A program made the position numbers and the translations under genes. DNA of 64,000 nt from Chryseobacterium sp. JUb7 (GTDB lineage Bacteria; Bacteroidota; Bacteroidia; Flavobacteriales; Weeksellaceae). The notes beneath the pieces are model-generated. The model was given only the letters and a program-made list of their open reading frames with translations. It searched no databases and had not been told where the DNA came from. Each line of letters begins with the position of its first letter. Position 1 is the stretch's first letter. Positions 43,123 to 51,175 of this stretch are shown one piece after another. The stretch is taken from contig NZ_JANUFF010000001.1 of assembly GCF_024806495.1 (NCBI RefSeq), forward strand, positions 372,001-436,000, given 5' to 3'.

Positions 43123-43773
43123 ATGAAAAAGTTAATTTTAGGATTAGCAGTAACAGCAGGTTCATTGGCTTTTGCTCAACAAACACCAACTACATCTTCT
43201 AACCCGGTAACTTTCGGTGTAAAAGGAGGTATGAACGTTTCATCTTTATCTAAAACTGAAGGATTGGATGACACAAAATCAAAAATCGGTTTCAACGCAG
43301 GGGTATTCGCAAATATTCCGGTAGCAAGTAATTTCAGTGTTCAGCCAGAGGTTATTTATAATGACCTTGGTGCAAAATCAACAAGAAAATACAGTGCTTT
43401 AGGAAATGAATACAGAGCAGATTATTCTACAAATTTAGGATATATCGCTGTACCGGTAATGTTCCAGTATAATGCTCTTCCAAACCTTTATTTAGAAGCA
43501 GGTCCGGAATTTGGTTTTATGGTAAGTGCTAAAGATAAATTTAAGACTTCTACCAACGGAAACACAGACAGTTCTACAACATCTACTTTAAATAAAGATG
43601 ATTTCCAGACATTTAACTTTGGAATTGGTATCGGAGCAGGTTATTATTTCACAGATAACTTAGGAATTACGGCTAGATATACTGCTGGTTTAACAGATAT
43701 TTTGAAAAATAACAACGGAGATGCGGTTAAAAACAACGTATTCCAGGTAGGTTTAGCTTATAAATTCAAATAA
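43123..43773 (+). CDS. PorT-like outer-membrane beta-barrel protein (paralogue 1)
   Basis: 216 residues: signal peptide (MKKLILGLAVTAGSLAFAQ), then an eight-strand-type barrel of the outer-membrane protein beta-barrel family: FGVKGGMNVSSLS, VQPEVIYNDLGAKS, YIAVPVMFQYNALPNLYLEA, GYYFTDNLGITARY, and the final strand FQVGLAYKFK. Function unknown; such porin-family proteins stabilise the outer membrane or bind small ligands. First of three tandem paralogues, each with its own promoter-like element and terminator. Confidence 0.87.
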   Translation: MKKLILGLAVTAGSLAFAQQTPTTSSNPVTFGVKGGMNVSSLSKTEGLDDTKSKIGFNAGVFANIPVASNFSVQPEVIYNDLGAKSTRKYSALGNEYRADYSTNLGYIAVPVMFQYNALPNLYLEAGPEFGFMVSAKDKFKTSTNGNTDSSTTSTLNKDDFQTFNFGIGIGAGYYFTDNLGITARYTAGLTDILKNNNGDAVKNNVFQVGLAYKFK

Positions 43774-43816
43774 TAAGCGAGTCTTATCAACATTCATGTA
43801 ACAAATTTTAATTCAA

Positions 43817-43855
43817 TAAAAAGGTCAGGTTTATTTTTAAGCCTGATCTTTTTTA
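43817..43855 (+). terminator. Hairpin terminator
   Basis: Stem AAAAAGGTCAGG paired with GCCTGATCTTTTT (one wobble), closing the first barrel gene. The GGTCAGG core recurs in the terminator of the second paralogue. Confidence 0.75.
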
Positions 43856-44001
43856 TTTGATAAATTCTTCTAAAATGCCATTTTATAAAATTTATTTAAC
43901 CTATTGCCTGCATTCTACAACAACAAACAATCCATTGAAAATTAAAATATTACATTTAAAATAGTTATTTATTATCATTTTTTAAATCAATTAATATTTT
44001 T

Positions 44002-44016
44002 TGGCAGGAAATTTGC
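44002..44016 (+). promoter_or_regulatory. Sigma-54-like -24/-12 element, second barrel gene
   Basis: TGGCAG-N5-TTGC, one base from the sigma-54 consensus with correct spacing, 54 bp before the start codon at 44070. Expected transcript start near 44027. Confidence 0.55.
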
Positions 44017-44069
44017 TTATTTGTGTTTTAAAAACGAATTAATCGTTAATAAACATTAATATAATAACT

Positions 44070-44648
44070 ATGAAAAAATTATTTTTGGGATTTGCTATTG
44101 CAGCAAGTTCATTAACTTTCGCTCAGGAAAAAGCTAAAACAAGCACTTCACCGGTAAGATTTGGAATTAAAGCAGGTCTTAACGTATCTTCAATCAATGC
44201 TGATGATTCAAAAGCAAAAGCAGGAATTTATGGTGGATTTTTCGCAAATATTCCGGTAGCCACTTCTTTCAGTGTTCAGCCCGAACTTTTATACAACGGA
44301 ATGGGTGCAAAACATAAAGATTTTTCTGATGTAAGGTTAAATCTTGATTATATTTCAGTACCTGTTATGTTACAATACAATGTTCTTCCAGAACTATATC
44401 TTGAAGCTGGACCTCAATTCAGTTTTGCTATTAACAGAAAAATTAAAGGTGACGGAGGATCTGTAGACGTAAAAGATTTCTACAAAGGATTTGATTTAGG
44501 GATCGGTCTGGGAGCTGGATATTACTTTGCTCAAGGATTTGGAGTAACGGCAAGATTCGTTGCGGGAGCTACAGATATTATTGAAAATAATAATGATGAT
44601 GCGATCAGAAACAGCGTATTTCAAGTAGGAATTGCTTATAAATTTTAA
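44070..44648 (+). CDS. PorT-like outer-membrane beta-barrel protein (paralogue 2)
   Basis: 192 residues, the shortest of the three paralogues. Signal peptide (LGFAIAASSLTFAQ), then FGIKAGLNVSSIN, VQPELLYNGMGAKH, YISVPVMLQYNVLPELYLEA and the final strand FQVGIAYKF. It lacks the longer Ser/Thr-rich loop that paralogues 1 and 3 carry. The closeness of motifs to paralogue 1 (LEAGP, FANIPVA) shows recent tandem duplication. Confidence 0.87.
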   Translation: MKKLFLGFAIAASSLTFAQEKAKTSTSPVRFGIKAGLNVSSINADDSKAKAGIYGGFFANIPVATSFSVQPELLYNGMGAKHKDFSDVRLNLDYISVPVMLQYNVLPELYLEAGPQFSFAINRKIKGDGGSVDVKDFYKGFDLGIGLGAGYYFAQGFGVTARFVAGATDIIENNNDDAIRNSVFQVGIAYKF

Positions 44649-44669
44649 AACAATTTTTGATTTCAATAG

Positions 44670-44705
44670 AAAGGGTCAGGTTTTAGTAATGAAGCCTGAC
44701 CTTTT
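44670..44705 (+). terminator. Hairpin terminator
   Basis: Stem AAGGGTCAGG / CCTGACCTTTT with one wobble, closing the second barrel gene. Confidence 0.75.
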
Positions 44706-45020
44706 CATTTTTAATCATTTTATAAAATTTTGGCATATAAAAAACTGTTTTAAACCTTAAAGTTCAACATTAATATTGAGCTTTTTTTGATGCTCAAATG
44801 TTAAAAAACAGCTTTAAAATTCTTTTTTATATTTCATATCTGAAATTAAAAATAAAATAAATCAACATTTTTTTTAATTCATTTTTATCATCATTTAGAG
44901 AAAAATATTTTTCAAATTTCATGAAAATAAAGACGAATTTATTCTGATTTTTAATTTTTAGTTAATTTTCAAAGCTTCAAAAACTAACACAAAGCCCTAT
45001 TAATCAGTAATTAACGATTT

Positions 45021-45035
45021 TGGCAAGCATTTTGC
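45021..45035 (+). promoter_or_regulatory. Sigma-54-like -24/-12 element, third barrel gene
   Basis: TGGCAA-N5-TTGC, one base from the sigma-54 consensus with correct spacing, 69 bp before the start codon at 45104. Confidence 0.55.
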
Positions 45036-45103
45036 AAAGTAAACGAAGTCTGATTAAACGATTAGGCGAAATTAAAATAGTAAAAAATTAAAAAAACAAA
45101 ATT

Positions 45104-45832
45104 ATGAATAAGTTATTTTTAGGATTGGCAATCGTCGCTGGCTCATTAGTATCAGCTCAAGAAACAGAAACAAAACCAGCTGCTAAAACTCCAACTCCGA
45201 TAAATCATGAAAAGGAACCTGTAAGATTCGGTATTAAAGGTGGAGCGAATGCTGCTGCTTTCAGTGAGCAGAAGCTGAGCACCAATAACCAGAAAATAGG
45301 TTTTAATGCAGGTGCTTTTGTTAATATTCCTTTATCGAATAAAATAAGTGTTCAGCCTGAAGTATTGTACAACCAAATGGGAGCAAAAAGTGTAATTTCA
45401 TCTAATGAAGTAACCAGCGGAAGTACTACTGTAAAAACAGTTGCTGACAGTAAAGTAGAATTAAATTACATCTCTGTACCGTTAATGTTCCAGTTCAGAC
45501 CCGCTAAAAGCTTTTACTTTGAAGCAGGACCTGAATTCAGCTACTTCTTAAATGGTAAAAACAAAGGAGAAACTACGATTACAACAACTACTGGAAGTAC
45601 ATCAACAACTCAAAATATGTCAACATCTGAAACTATTGACAAAGACAATATCAAAAAATTCAATGTAGGATTAGGACTGGGAGTTGGATTGGATATTACG
45701 CATAACCTAGGTGTTAATGCAAGATATGTGAACAGTTTAACACATGTTGCAAATAATGCAGGTGTAGCAGATGCCAACAAAAATATCAATACAAACAGAG
45801 TATTCCAATTAGGATTAAGCTACAAATTTTAA
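45104..45832 (+). CDS. PorT-like outer-membrane beta-barrel protein (paralogue 3)
   Basis: 242 residues. Signal peptide (LGLAIVAGSLVSAQ), a Pro/Lys/Thr-rich linker of about 20 residues absent from the other copies, then the barrel (FGIKGGANAAAFSEQ, VQPEVLYNQMGAKS, YISVPLMFQFRPAKSFYFEA, FQLGLSYKF). A Thr/Ser-rich extracellular-type loop near residues 160-180 is expanded. The most diverged of the three copies. Confidence 0.87.
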   Translation: MNKLFLGLAIVAGSLVSAQETETKPAAKTPTPINHEKEPVRFGIKGGANAAAFSEQKLSTNNQKIGFNAGAFVNIPLSNKISVQPEVLYNQMGAKSVISSNEVTSGSTTVKTVADSKVELNYISVPLMFQFRPAKSFYFEAGPEFSYFLNGKNKGETTITTTTGSTSTTQNMSTSETIDKDNIKKFNVGLGLGVGLDITHNLGVNARYVNSLTHVANNAGVADANKNINTNRVFQLGLSYKF

Positions 45833-45861
45833 TATAACATAACCAATTAATTTCAATATGA

Positions 45862-45894
45862 AAAGGTCGGATTTAGTAATTAAATCCGACCTTT
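45862..45894. terminator. Bidirectional hairpin terminator
   Basis: 14-bp perfect stem (AAAGGTCGGATTTA with complement, GTAAT loop) between barrel gene 3 and convergent purF. Confidence 0.8.
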
Positions 45895-45916
45895 CATTTT
45901 TTATTTTAAAATAGAA

Positions 45917-47416
45917 TTAACTGAATAATTCCACTTCCTCTCCTTTTCCTACCGGATATTCTTCTGTGAAGCATCCGAAACAGTGATTGGAAGAACCTAA
46001 AATTACTTTTAAATTTTCTGTACTTAAGAATTCCAAAGAATCTACTCCTAAATAATCTCTAAGCTCCTCTGTCGTCATATTTGCAGAAATCAGATCATCT
46101 TTTGAAGGAGTATCGATTCCCAAATAGCAAGGTGCAATGATGGGTGGAGAAACACTTCTAAAATGAATTTCTTTAACACCCGCATCTTTCAGTATCTTCA
46201 CCAGTCTCTTGGAAGTCGTTCCACGAACGATTGAATCGTCGATGATTACCACTCTTTTTCCTTTGATTTCAGAAATAATAGGATTCAGTTTAAGATTCAC
46301 TACCCTTTCTCTCATTTCCTGAGTCGGTACAATAAAACTTCTTCCGATATATCTGTTTTTAATCAGAACCGGACGGAAAGGGATTCCCGAAGCCTTAGAA
46401 AAACCAATGGCAGCAGGAACTCCTGAATCAGGAACTCCAATGACAACATCAGCTTCTACCGGAGCCTGCTCCCAGATTTTCTCTCCAGATTTTTCTCTGA
46501 TTTCGTAAACATTGATGTTTTCTAAAGATGAATCAGGTCTTGCAAAATAAATATACTCGAAAGAACAGATTCTCTGCTTAGCCTTTGCTTCATCTACCAT
46601 AATCGAGTGAAGTTTTCCCGGTTCGTTTTCATTCGTATAAATGATCTCTCCCGGTAAAATATCACGCACATACTGAGCTCCTACAGCATCTAAAGCAACA
46701 GATTCAGAAGCTACAACGTAAGAATTTTCGTTGATTGCTCCCAAAACCAAAGGTCTGATTCCGTTGAAATCTCTGAATGCAAAGAATTTATTTCTTGTCA
46801 TTCCCACAACAGAATAAGCTCCCTCTATTTTCTCCATCGTAGCCTTAATTGCTCCACGAAGTCCTAAGTCAAGATTTTTCTGGATTAATCTTAAAATAAC
46901 CTCAGAATCTGAAGTTGCTCTGAAAACAACGCCTTCAGCTTCCAATTCTGTTTTTAATTCTCTCGCATTGGTTAAGTTACCATTGTGAGCAATAGAAAGG
47001 ATAATTTGATCATATTCGTTTTTCGCGAAAAATGGCTGGAAATTATACTTCTTTTTATCTCCTGCAGTCGTATAACGTGTGTGTCCGATTGCAGAATTTC
47101 CCATAAAAGTTTCAGGATCCTGGATCTCTTTATAAACATCCAAAACCAAGCCTTCATCTTTCATATTGGTGATTTTTCCATCTTTTAAAACGGAAATTCC
47201 ACAAGCCTCCTGACCTCTGTGCTGTAAAGCAAAAAGCCCGAACTGCGAAAGAGAGAACGTATCCAAATCATTATCAGAATACATTCCGAAGATACCGCAC
47301 TCCTCATTCGGAGCATCCAGTCTTTCTTCTTCCTGCGTTCTGAAAAGATTTCTTCCGTAGGTTTGAGTTTCAAACTGTTTTAAATATTCACTTTTATGAA
47401 TGTCTAAACTTTTCAT
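45917..47416 (-). CDS. purF: Amidophosphoribosyltransferase
   Basis: 499 residues. It makes 5-phosphoribosylamine from PRPP and glutamine, the first committed step of purine synthesis. The N-terminal Ntn glutaminase follows a propeptide of about 40 residues, cleaved before the cysteine of EECGIFGMYS. The PRTase loop is VVIIDDSIVRGTTSKRLV. Late cysteines (SSNHCFGCFTEEYP) fit the iron-sulfur subgroup. It lies at the end of a minus-strand run with purC, separated from it by the inserted four-helix-bundle gene. Confidence 0.95.
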   Translation of the reverse strand: MKSLDIHKSEYLKQFETQTYGRNLFRTQEEERLDAPNEECGIFGMYSDNDLDTFSLSQFGLFALQHRGQEACGISVLKDGKITNMKDEGLVLDVYKEIQDPETFMGNSAIGHTRYTTAGDKKKYNFQPFFAKNEYDQIILSIAHNGNLTNARELKTELEAEGVVFRATSDSEVILRLIQKNLDLGLRGAIKATMEKIEGAYSVVGMTRNKFFAFRDFNGIRPLVLGAINENSYVVASESVALDAVGAQYVRDILPGEIIYTNENEPGKLHSIMVDEAKAKQRICSFEYIYFARPDSSLENINVYEIREKSGEKIWEQAPVEADVVIGVPDSGVPAAIGFSKASGIPFRPVLIKNRYIGRSFIVPTQEMRERVVNLKLNPIISEIKGKRVVIIDDSIVRGTTSKRLVKILKDAGVKEIHFRSVSPPIIAPCYLGIDTPSKDDLISANMTTEELRDYLGVDSLEFLSTENLKVILGSSNHCFGCFTEEYPVGKGEEVELFS

Positions 47417-47432
47417 TTCTATTTTTTCTAAA

Positions 47433-47873
47433 TTAGAAGTTAGATATTAGATGTTAGAAATTAGTCTAAGTTAACTTCAATTATAATTTTAAATTTGTCT
47501 TTAATGAGTAAATCATTTTCTGTATCTCAGCTAAAAGTACTTTTAGGGGAACTATTTTAGTTTCAGAAATAAAATTTAAATCTATTAATAATTGTAACTG
47601 AGTTTGTAATTCATAAGTTGAACCAAACGCAATTCCAAGAAATTGATAAAATTCATTTTTATTATTTCTTCCTGCTCCTTCTGCAATATTTGAAGGTATT
47701 GAAACAGCACATCTTCTAATTTGAGACAGTAAACCAAACTTTTCTTCACTTGGTAATTCTGCTGTAACCAAATAAACTTCTTTTACTAAAGCCATTGATT
47801 TACTCCAAACTTTAAGATCTTCTATCCGGTGCGATTTCATTCTAACTTCTAATATCTAACTTCTAACTTCTAA
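47433..47873. mobile_element. Four-helix-bundle gene bracketed by inverted heptamer arrays
   Basis: Left array 47433-47460 has four TTAGAnn heptamers on the plus strand; right array 47839-47873 has five on the minus strand. A 25-bp core (47435-47459 and 47840-47864) matches at 24 of 25 positions in inverse orientation. The arrays exactly bracket the 119-codon gene in the purC-purF gap, which suggests insertion as a unit. No transposase is present. Confidence 0.55.
47481..47840 (-). CDS. Four-helix bundle protein (23S rRNA intervening-sequence type)
   Basis: 119 residues of the S23/IVP four-helix bundle family: RIEDLKVWSKSMALVKEVY, FGLLSQIRRCAVSIPSNIAE and GAGRNNKNEFYQFLGIAFGS. Relatives are encoded in 23S rRNA intervening sequences and, as stand-alone genes, in many Bacteroidota genomes; a pentameric form is known from diversity-generating elements. 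The function here is unknown. It lies between purC and purF in the same orientation, with heptamer arrays on both sides, and its start codon touches the right array. Confidence 0.88.
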   Translation of the reverse strand: MKSHRIEDLKVWSKSMALVKEVYLVTAELPSEEKFGLLSQIRRCAVSIPSNIAEGAGRNNKNEFYQFLGIAFGSTYELQTQLQLLIDLNFISETKIVPLKVLLAEIQKMIYSLKTNLKL

Positions 47874-47876
47874 AAT

Positions 47877-48596
47877 TTACTTACCAAGTAAATTTTTCAA
47901 TCTGTTATAGATCTCAACATATGCTTCAGTTACTTCTCCAAGATCTCTTCTGAATCTGTCTTTATCTAATTTCTTCATCGTATCTTTATCCCAAAGTCTG
48001 CAAGTATCAGGAGAAATTTCGTCTGCAAGGATAATCTCACCATCTGAAGTCTTTCCTAATTCGATTTTGAAATCAACCAAGATAATATTCATTTTGTCGA
48101 AAAGATCGATTAAGATTTCGTTGATGTCAGAAGTTAATTCATACATCTCATCAAGCTCTTCATAGGTAGCTGCACCTAAGAAAACAGCGTGGTGATCGTT
48201 AATAAGCGGATCTCCCAACTCGTCTTTTTTGTAGCAGATATCGAAGATGGTAACCGGAGATTTAATTCCTTCTTCAACTCCTAATCTTTGAGCCATGCTT
48301 CCCGCAGAATAGTTTCTTACCACCATTTCCAAAGGAATGATAGATACTTTCTTTACCAATTGCTCTCTTTCGTCCAATTGTTTAATGAAATGAGTCTTAA
48401 TCCCTTTTTCATTTAAATATTCAAAAATCAAAGTTGTGATGGCGTTGTTCATTTCACCTTTCAAATCAACAGACCCTCTTTTTTGAGCATTAAATGCTGT
48501 AGCGTCATCTTTAAAACGTACTACTACTTGATCAGGATTATCGGTAGCAAATACTTGTTTTGCTTTACCTTCGTACAACATTTCTTTCTTTTCCAT
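47877..48596 (-). CDS. purC: Phosphoribosylaminoimidazole-succinocarboxamide synthase (SAICAR synthetase)
   Basis: 239 residues that join aspartate to CAIR with ATP in purine synthesis. Signature segments are [11 protein letters not shown] (ATP-binding loop), [31 protein letters not shown] and [12 protein letters not shown]. It starts 21 bp after the DUF3307 gene and lies upstream of purF, from which it is separated by the bracketed four-helix-bundle gene. Confidence 0.96.
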   Translation of the reverse strand: MEKKEMLYEGKAKQVFATDNPDQVVVRFKDDATAFNAQKRGSVDLKGEMNNAITTLIFEYLNEKGIKTHFIKQLDEREQLVKKVSIIPLEMVVRNYSAGSMAQRLGVEEGIKSPVTIFDICYKKDELGDPLINDHHAVFLGAATYEELDEMYELTSDINEILIDLFDKMNIILVDFKIELGKTSDGEIILADEISPDTCRLWDKDTMKKLDKDRFRRDLGEVTEAYVEIYNRLKNLLGK

Positions 48597-48617
48597 TTCT
48601 TACTAGATTTATTTTTA

Positions 48618-49313
48618 TTATTTAATTAAAATTCCTGTTAAAACTGCCATTCCAAAGCTCAGAAGAGTACCGATAAGTACATACTCCGTCAGTTTTCTTT
48701 GTTTGGCCTGTGCTAAGTCACTGAATCTGAAAACAGATTTTGCAGCCACCATAAAACCAACGCCTTCCCAGTGGTTCACCAAAATAAAAGTGAATACCAG
48801 TAAACGTTCTAAAATTCCAATATATTTTCCGGCACTTGATAAAGATTCGGTTTGTATATTACTTGCTGTCTCGGGAACCGGTGTCCATGAAGACAGTAAT
48901 ATTTTGATAAAAATTGAAGCTGGAGTTGTTAAAAACAAAGCTCCCATCAATATTTTTAAAATTTCCTGATTTTTTAAAAACTCAAAACTGAATTCATTAA
49001 AATAAAAGGAAATTCCTGCAATGACTACAATATGTAAAGCCTGATCGATAAAAAACCAGTTTTTTTTATTTTTAACTGTTTGAAAACTCAATTTTGCAGC
49101 ATCAATAATAAAGTGCGAAATCCCCACCAGAACAGCGACCCACCAAAGCTGAAGATCCCAAAGAAAAATGAGACTTAAAACAGCGTGAATCAAAACATGA
49201 AGATACAAATATTTGCTCTTCAGTTTTTTGCTTTCTTTCTCTGCAACCCAAGAATTTGGCTGGAGAATAAAGTCTCCAAGTAAATGCGCCAATATGAGTC
49301 TAGTAAAAATCAT
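48618..49313 (-). CDS. DUF3307 membrane protein
   Basis: 231 residues with about six membrane helices. LILAHLLGDFILQPNSWVAE at the N-terminus is the DUF3307 hallmark; HVLIHAVLSLIFLWDLQLWW and GISHFIIDAAK carry conserved membrane histidines and an aspartate. Function unknown. It follows the SatD-type gene by 2 bp, a pairing seen in other bacteria, and purC follows by 21 bp. Confidence 0.85.
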   Translation of the reverse strand: MIFTRLILAHLLGDFILQPNSWVAEKESKKLKSKYLYLHVLIHAVLSLIFLWDLQLWWVAVLVGISHFIIDAAKLSFQTVKNKKNWFFIDQALHIVVIAGISFYFNEFSFEFLKNQEILKILMGALFLTTPASIFIKILLSSWTPVPETASNIQTESLSSAGKYIGILERLLVFTFILVNHWEGVGFMVAAKSVFRFSDLAQAKQRKLTEYVLIGTLLSFGMAVLTGILIK

Positions 49314-49315
49314 GC

Positions 49316-49921
49316 TTACAGTTCTGAGATTTTTTTTCTGAAATATTGATTGGTTTCCACGATAAGCTCGTAGTTTGCACGTTTCAGTCTCTGGCTTATA
49401 GAGGACTGTGAAATCGCAAATCTTTTCGCAAGATCTTCCTGTGTGATATCCTTATTCATGATCATTTCGTGAATAATTTCTGAAGTTGCCATCGTCCAGT
49501 TATCAAAATCTTTAGATGACCATTTCAATAATATATTAAGATCTCTGTCTACAGAATCGTTCGAAGTTTTAATGGAAACAGTATGTCCGTCATTTTTAAG
49601 GTCATTCAGCAGTCTTCCGGAATGCACATAGGCCGTTCCGTTGGATTCCGTTATTTTATCAGATGAAAAATTTTCTTCGCCAATACCTATAGCCATTCTT
49701 ACATCCAGGTTTTCCTGACTTTTTATTAGTGATTTTATGGCTAAGAAACGCCAGAAGACTTCATCAATATTACATTTGAACTGAAATTCATCGCCTCTGT
49801 AGATTTCCCATATCTGAGGTGCGCTTCCCCAATTTTCGAGAAGATTTTTAAGCTTGTTGATCCAAACTTCTGTATCCGCGTGTTGTGAATTTATAATATC
49901 TCCGGTAATGACCGCTATCAT
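49316..49921 (-). CDS. SatD family protein with C-terminal HTH
   Basis: 201 residues. The N-terminal part has nucleotide-cyclase-like strand and loop motifs: AVITGDIINSQ, EIYRGDEFQFK and RMAIGIGEENF, as in SatD proteins. The C-terminal about 45 residues form an HTH (ITQEDLAKRFAISQSSISQR), so it is a DNA-binding protein. It is paired with DUF3307 and probably self-regulates through the TATAAG repeats that overlap its promoter. A small-molecule sensing role is inferred from the fold. Confidence 0.82.
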   Translation of the reverse strand: MIAVITGDIINSQHADTEVWINKLKNLLENWGSAPQIWEIYRGDEFQFKCNIDEVFWRFLAIKSLIKSQENLDVRMAIGIGEENFSSDKITESNGTAYVHSGRLLNDLKNDGHTVSIKTSNDSVDRDLNILLKWSSKDFDNWTMATSEIIHEMIMNKDITQEDLAKRFAISQSSISQRLKRANYELIVETNQYFRKKISEL

Positions 49922-49925
49922 TTTG

Positions 49926-49978
49926 CAAATATAAGCATAATTACTTATAAATAAAAGATATAAGCAGAAACACTTATA
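49926..49978. promoter_or_regulatory. satD promoter with TATAAG-N8-CTTATA repeats
   Basis: Minus-strand TATATTTG (49926-49933), an exact -7 box, ends 5 bp from the satD start codon, so the mRNA would be leaderless or nearly so. Two copies of TATAAG-N8-CTTATA (49930-49949 and 49959-49978) lie 29 bp apart, and the first overlaps the -7 box. A further half-site CTTATA is at 50002-50007. Probable operator for the SatD HTH. Confidence 0.6.
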
Positions 49979-50160
49979 GATATTGATTATTAGGGAATAT
50001 GCTTATATCGATTATACTGTAAACATAAGATTTTGTGAGGATTATAATTAATTATCTGAAACGAATTCAAAATAAAAAGCATGAAAAATTTCTTAAAACA
50101 GAATATCTGCATCTTTTTTGCACGCTTATTTTTATCATAAATAATTACATAAGCACCATG

Positions 50161-51093
50161 ATGAAAACATTTGTTATTTCGATATTTCTTCTGACCGGAA
50201 TTAATACTTCTTTTAATGCACAGCCAAATATTAAAAATACCCTACAGGAAGAGATAGAGCTCTGGCCATCTTCAATGCCTGACCTGGGAGGTATCAGAAG
50301 CCCGGAAATAATCACCGATAAAGGTTCAGTAACTCAGGTTTCAAAACCAAGATTAATTGTACACCGACCTCAAAATCCCAATGGAACCGCTATTCTGGTT
50401 ATCAGCGGTGGCGGGTATGCTCATATAGAAATGGGTAAAGAAAGTGCTCCGACCGCAAATTGGCTCCAATCTGAAGGAATTACAGCATTTGAGCTTATTT
50501 ACAGACTTCCCCAAGAAGGCTGGAAAAGCAACAATGTTCCATTTGAAGATGCTCAGCGTGCCATGCGGATAATCCGGAATAATGCTAAAAAATTCCAAAT
50601 AAATCAACATAAAGTAGGAATTCTTGGATTTTCGGCAGGGGGACATCTTGCAGGCGTTACTTCTACCCTTTTCAACAGGCAATTTTATAAACCCGTAGAT
50701 GTCATAGATTCATTATCTTCAAGACCGGATTTTGCAGGTCTTATTTATCCTGTAATATCAATGCTGCCTCCGAATAATAAAACCCATTCACGAAAAAGTA
50801 TTTTAGGGAATTCACCGACAACCGAAGCTGAGACTTCCTTTTCTGTAGAAAAACAGGTAAGTAACAATACACCTCCTACATTTCTGGCACAGGCTATGGA
50901 CGATCCTATTTCTCCTGTTGAGAATAGTTTCTTAATGGATAAAGCTTTAAAAAATGCAAAAGTTTCGGATGAAATGCAAATCTATAAGACAGGAGGACAT
51001 GGCTGGGGGCTAGGCAAGAAAAACAGTCCTGTTTCTTCCTGGCCTGATTTGTTTAAAATATGGGCTCAAAACAATGGATTTTGGAAAAAATAA
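50161..51093 (+). CDS. Exported alpha/beta-hydrolase (esterase)
   Basis: About 310 residues with a signal peptide (MKTFVISIFLLTGINTSFNA). SGGGYAHIEMGKE supplies the oxyanion region and GFSAGGHLAG the nucleophile serine; the acid lies in QAMDDPISPVENS and the histidine in GGHGWGLG. It resembles the exported esterases that deacetylate xylan or other polysaccharides. The start at 50161 (or 50158) begins the signal peptide; upstream in-frame codons give no sensible protein. Single gene with terminator at 51118-51151. Confidence 0.83.
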   Translation: MKTFVISIFLLTGINTSFNAQPNIKNTLQEEIELWPSSMPDLGGIRSPEIITDKGSVTQVSKPRLIVHRPQNPNGTAILVISGGGYAHIEMGKESAPTANWLQSEGITAFELIYRLPQEGWKSNNVPFEDAQRAMRIIRNNAKKFQINQHKVGILGFSAGGHLAGVTSTLFNRQFYKPVDVIDSLSSRPDFAGLIYPVISMLPPNNKTHSRKSILGNSPTTEAETSFSVEKQVSNNTPPTFLAQAMDDPISPVENSFLMDKALKNAKVSDEMQIYKTGGHGWGLGKKNSPVSSWPDLFKIWAQNNGFWKK

Positions 51094-51117
51094 TGTCACT
51101 AAAGATCAAAAACAATA

Positions 51118-51151
51118 AAAAGCCGGGACTATCGTGATAATCCCGGCTTTT
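51118..51151. terminator. Bidirectional hairpin terminator
   Basis: 11-bp stem AAAAGCCGGGA / TCCCGGCTTTT, with extra pairing inside the loop, between convergent esterase and nuclease genes. Confidence 0.85.
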
Positions 51152-51175
51152 TAAACTTTTATTTTTAAACTCAAA

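Larger units (their letters stand above)
44649..45103. other. 455-bp intergenic region with terminator and sigma-54-like promoter
   Basis: Contains the hairpin at 44670-44705 and the TGGCAA-N5-TTGC element at 45021-45035. The middle is very AT-rich (44760-44980) and may hold activator sites; no gene was seen. Confidence 0.6.

Noticed and set aside
50035..50157. GTG-initiated extension of the esterase
   Set aside because: It would put 41 hydrophilic residues before a normal signal peptide.
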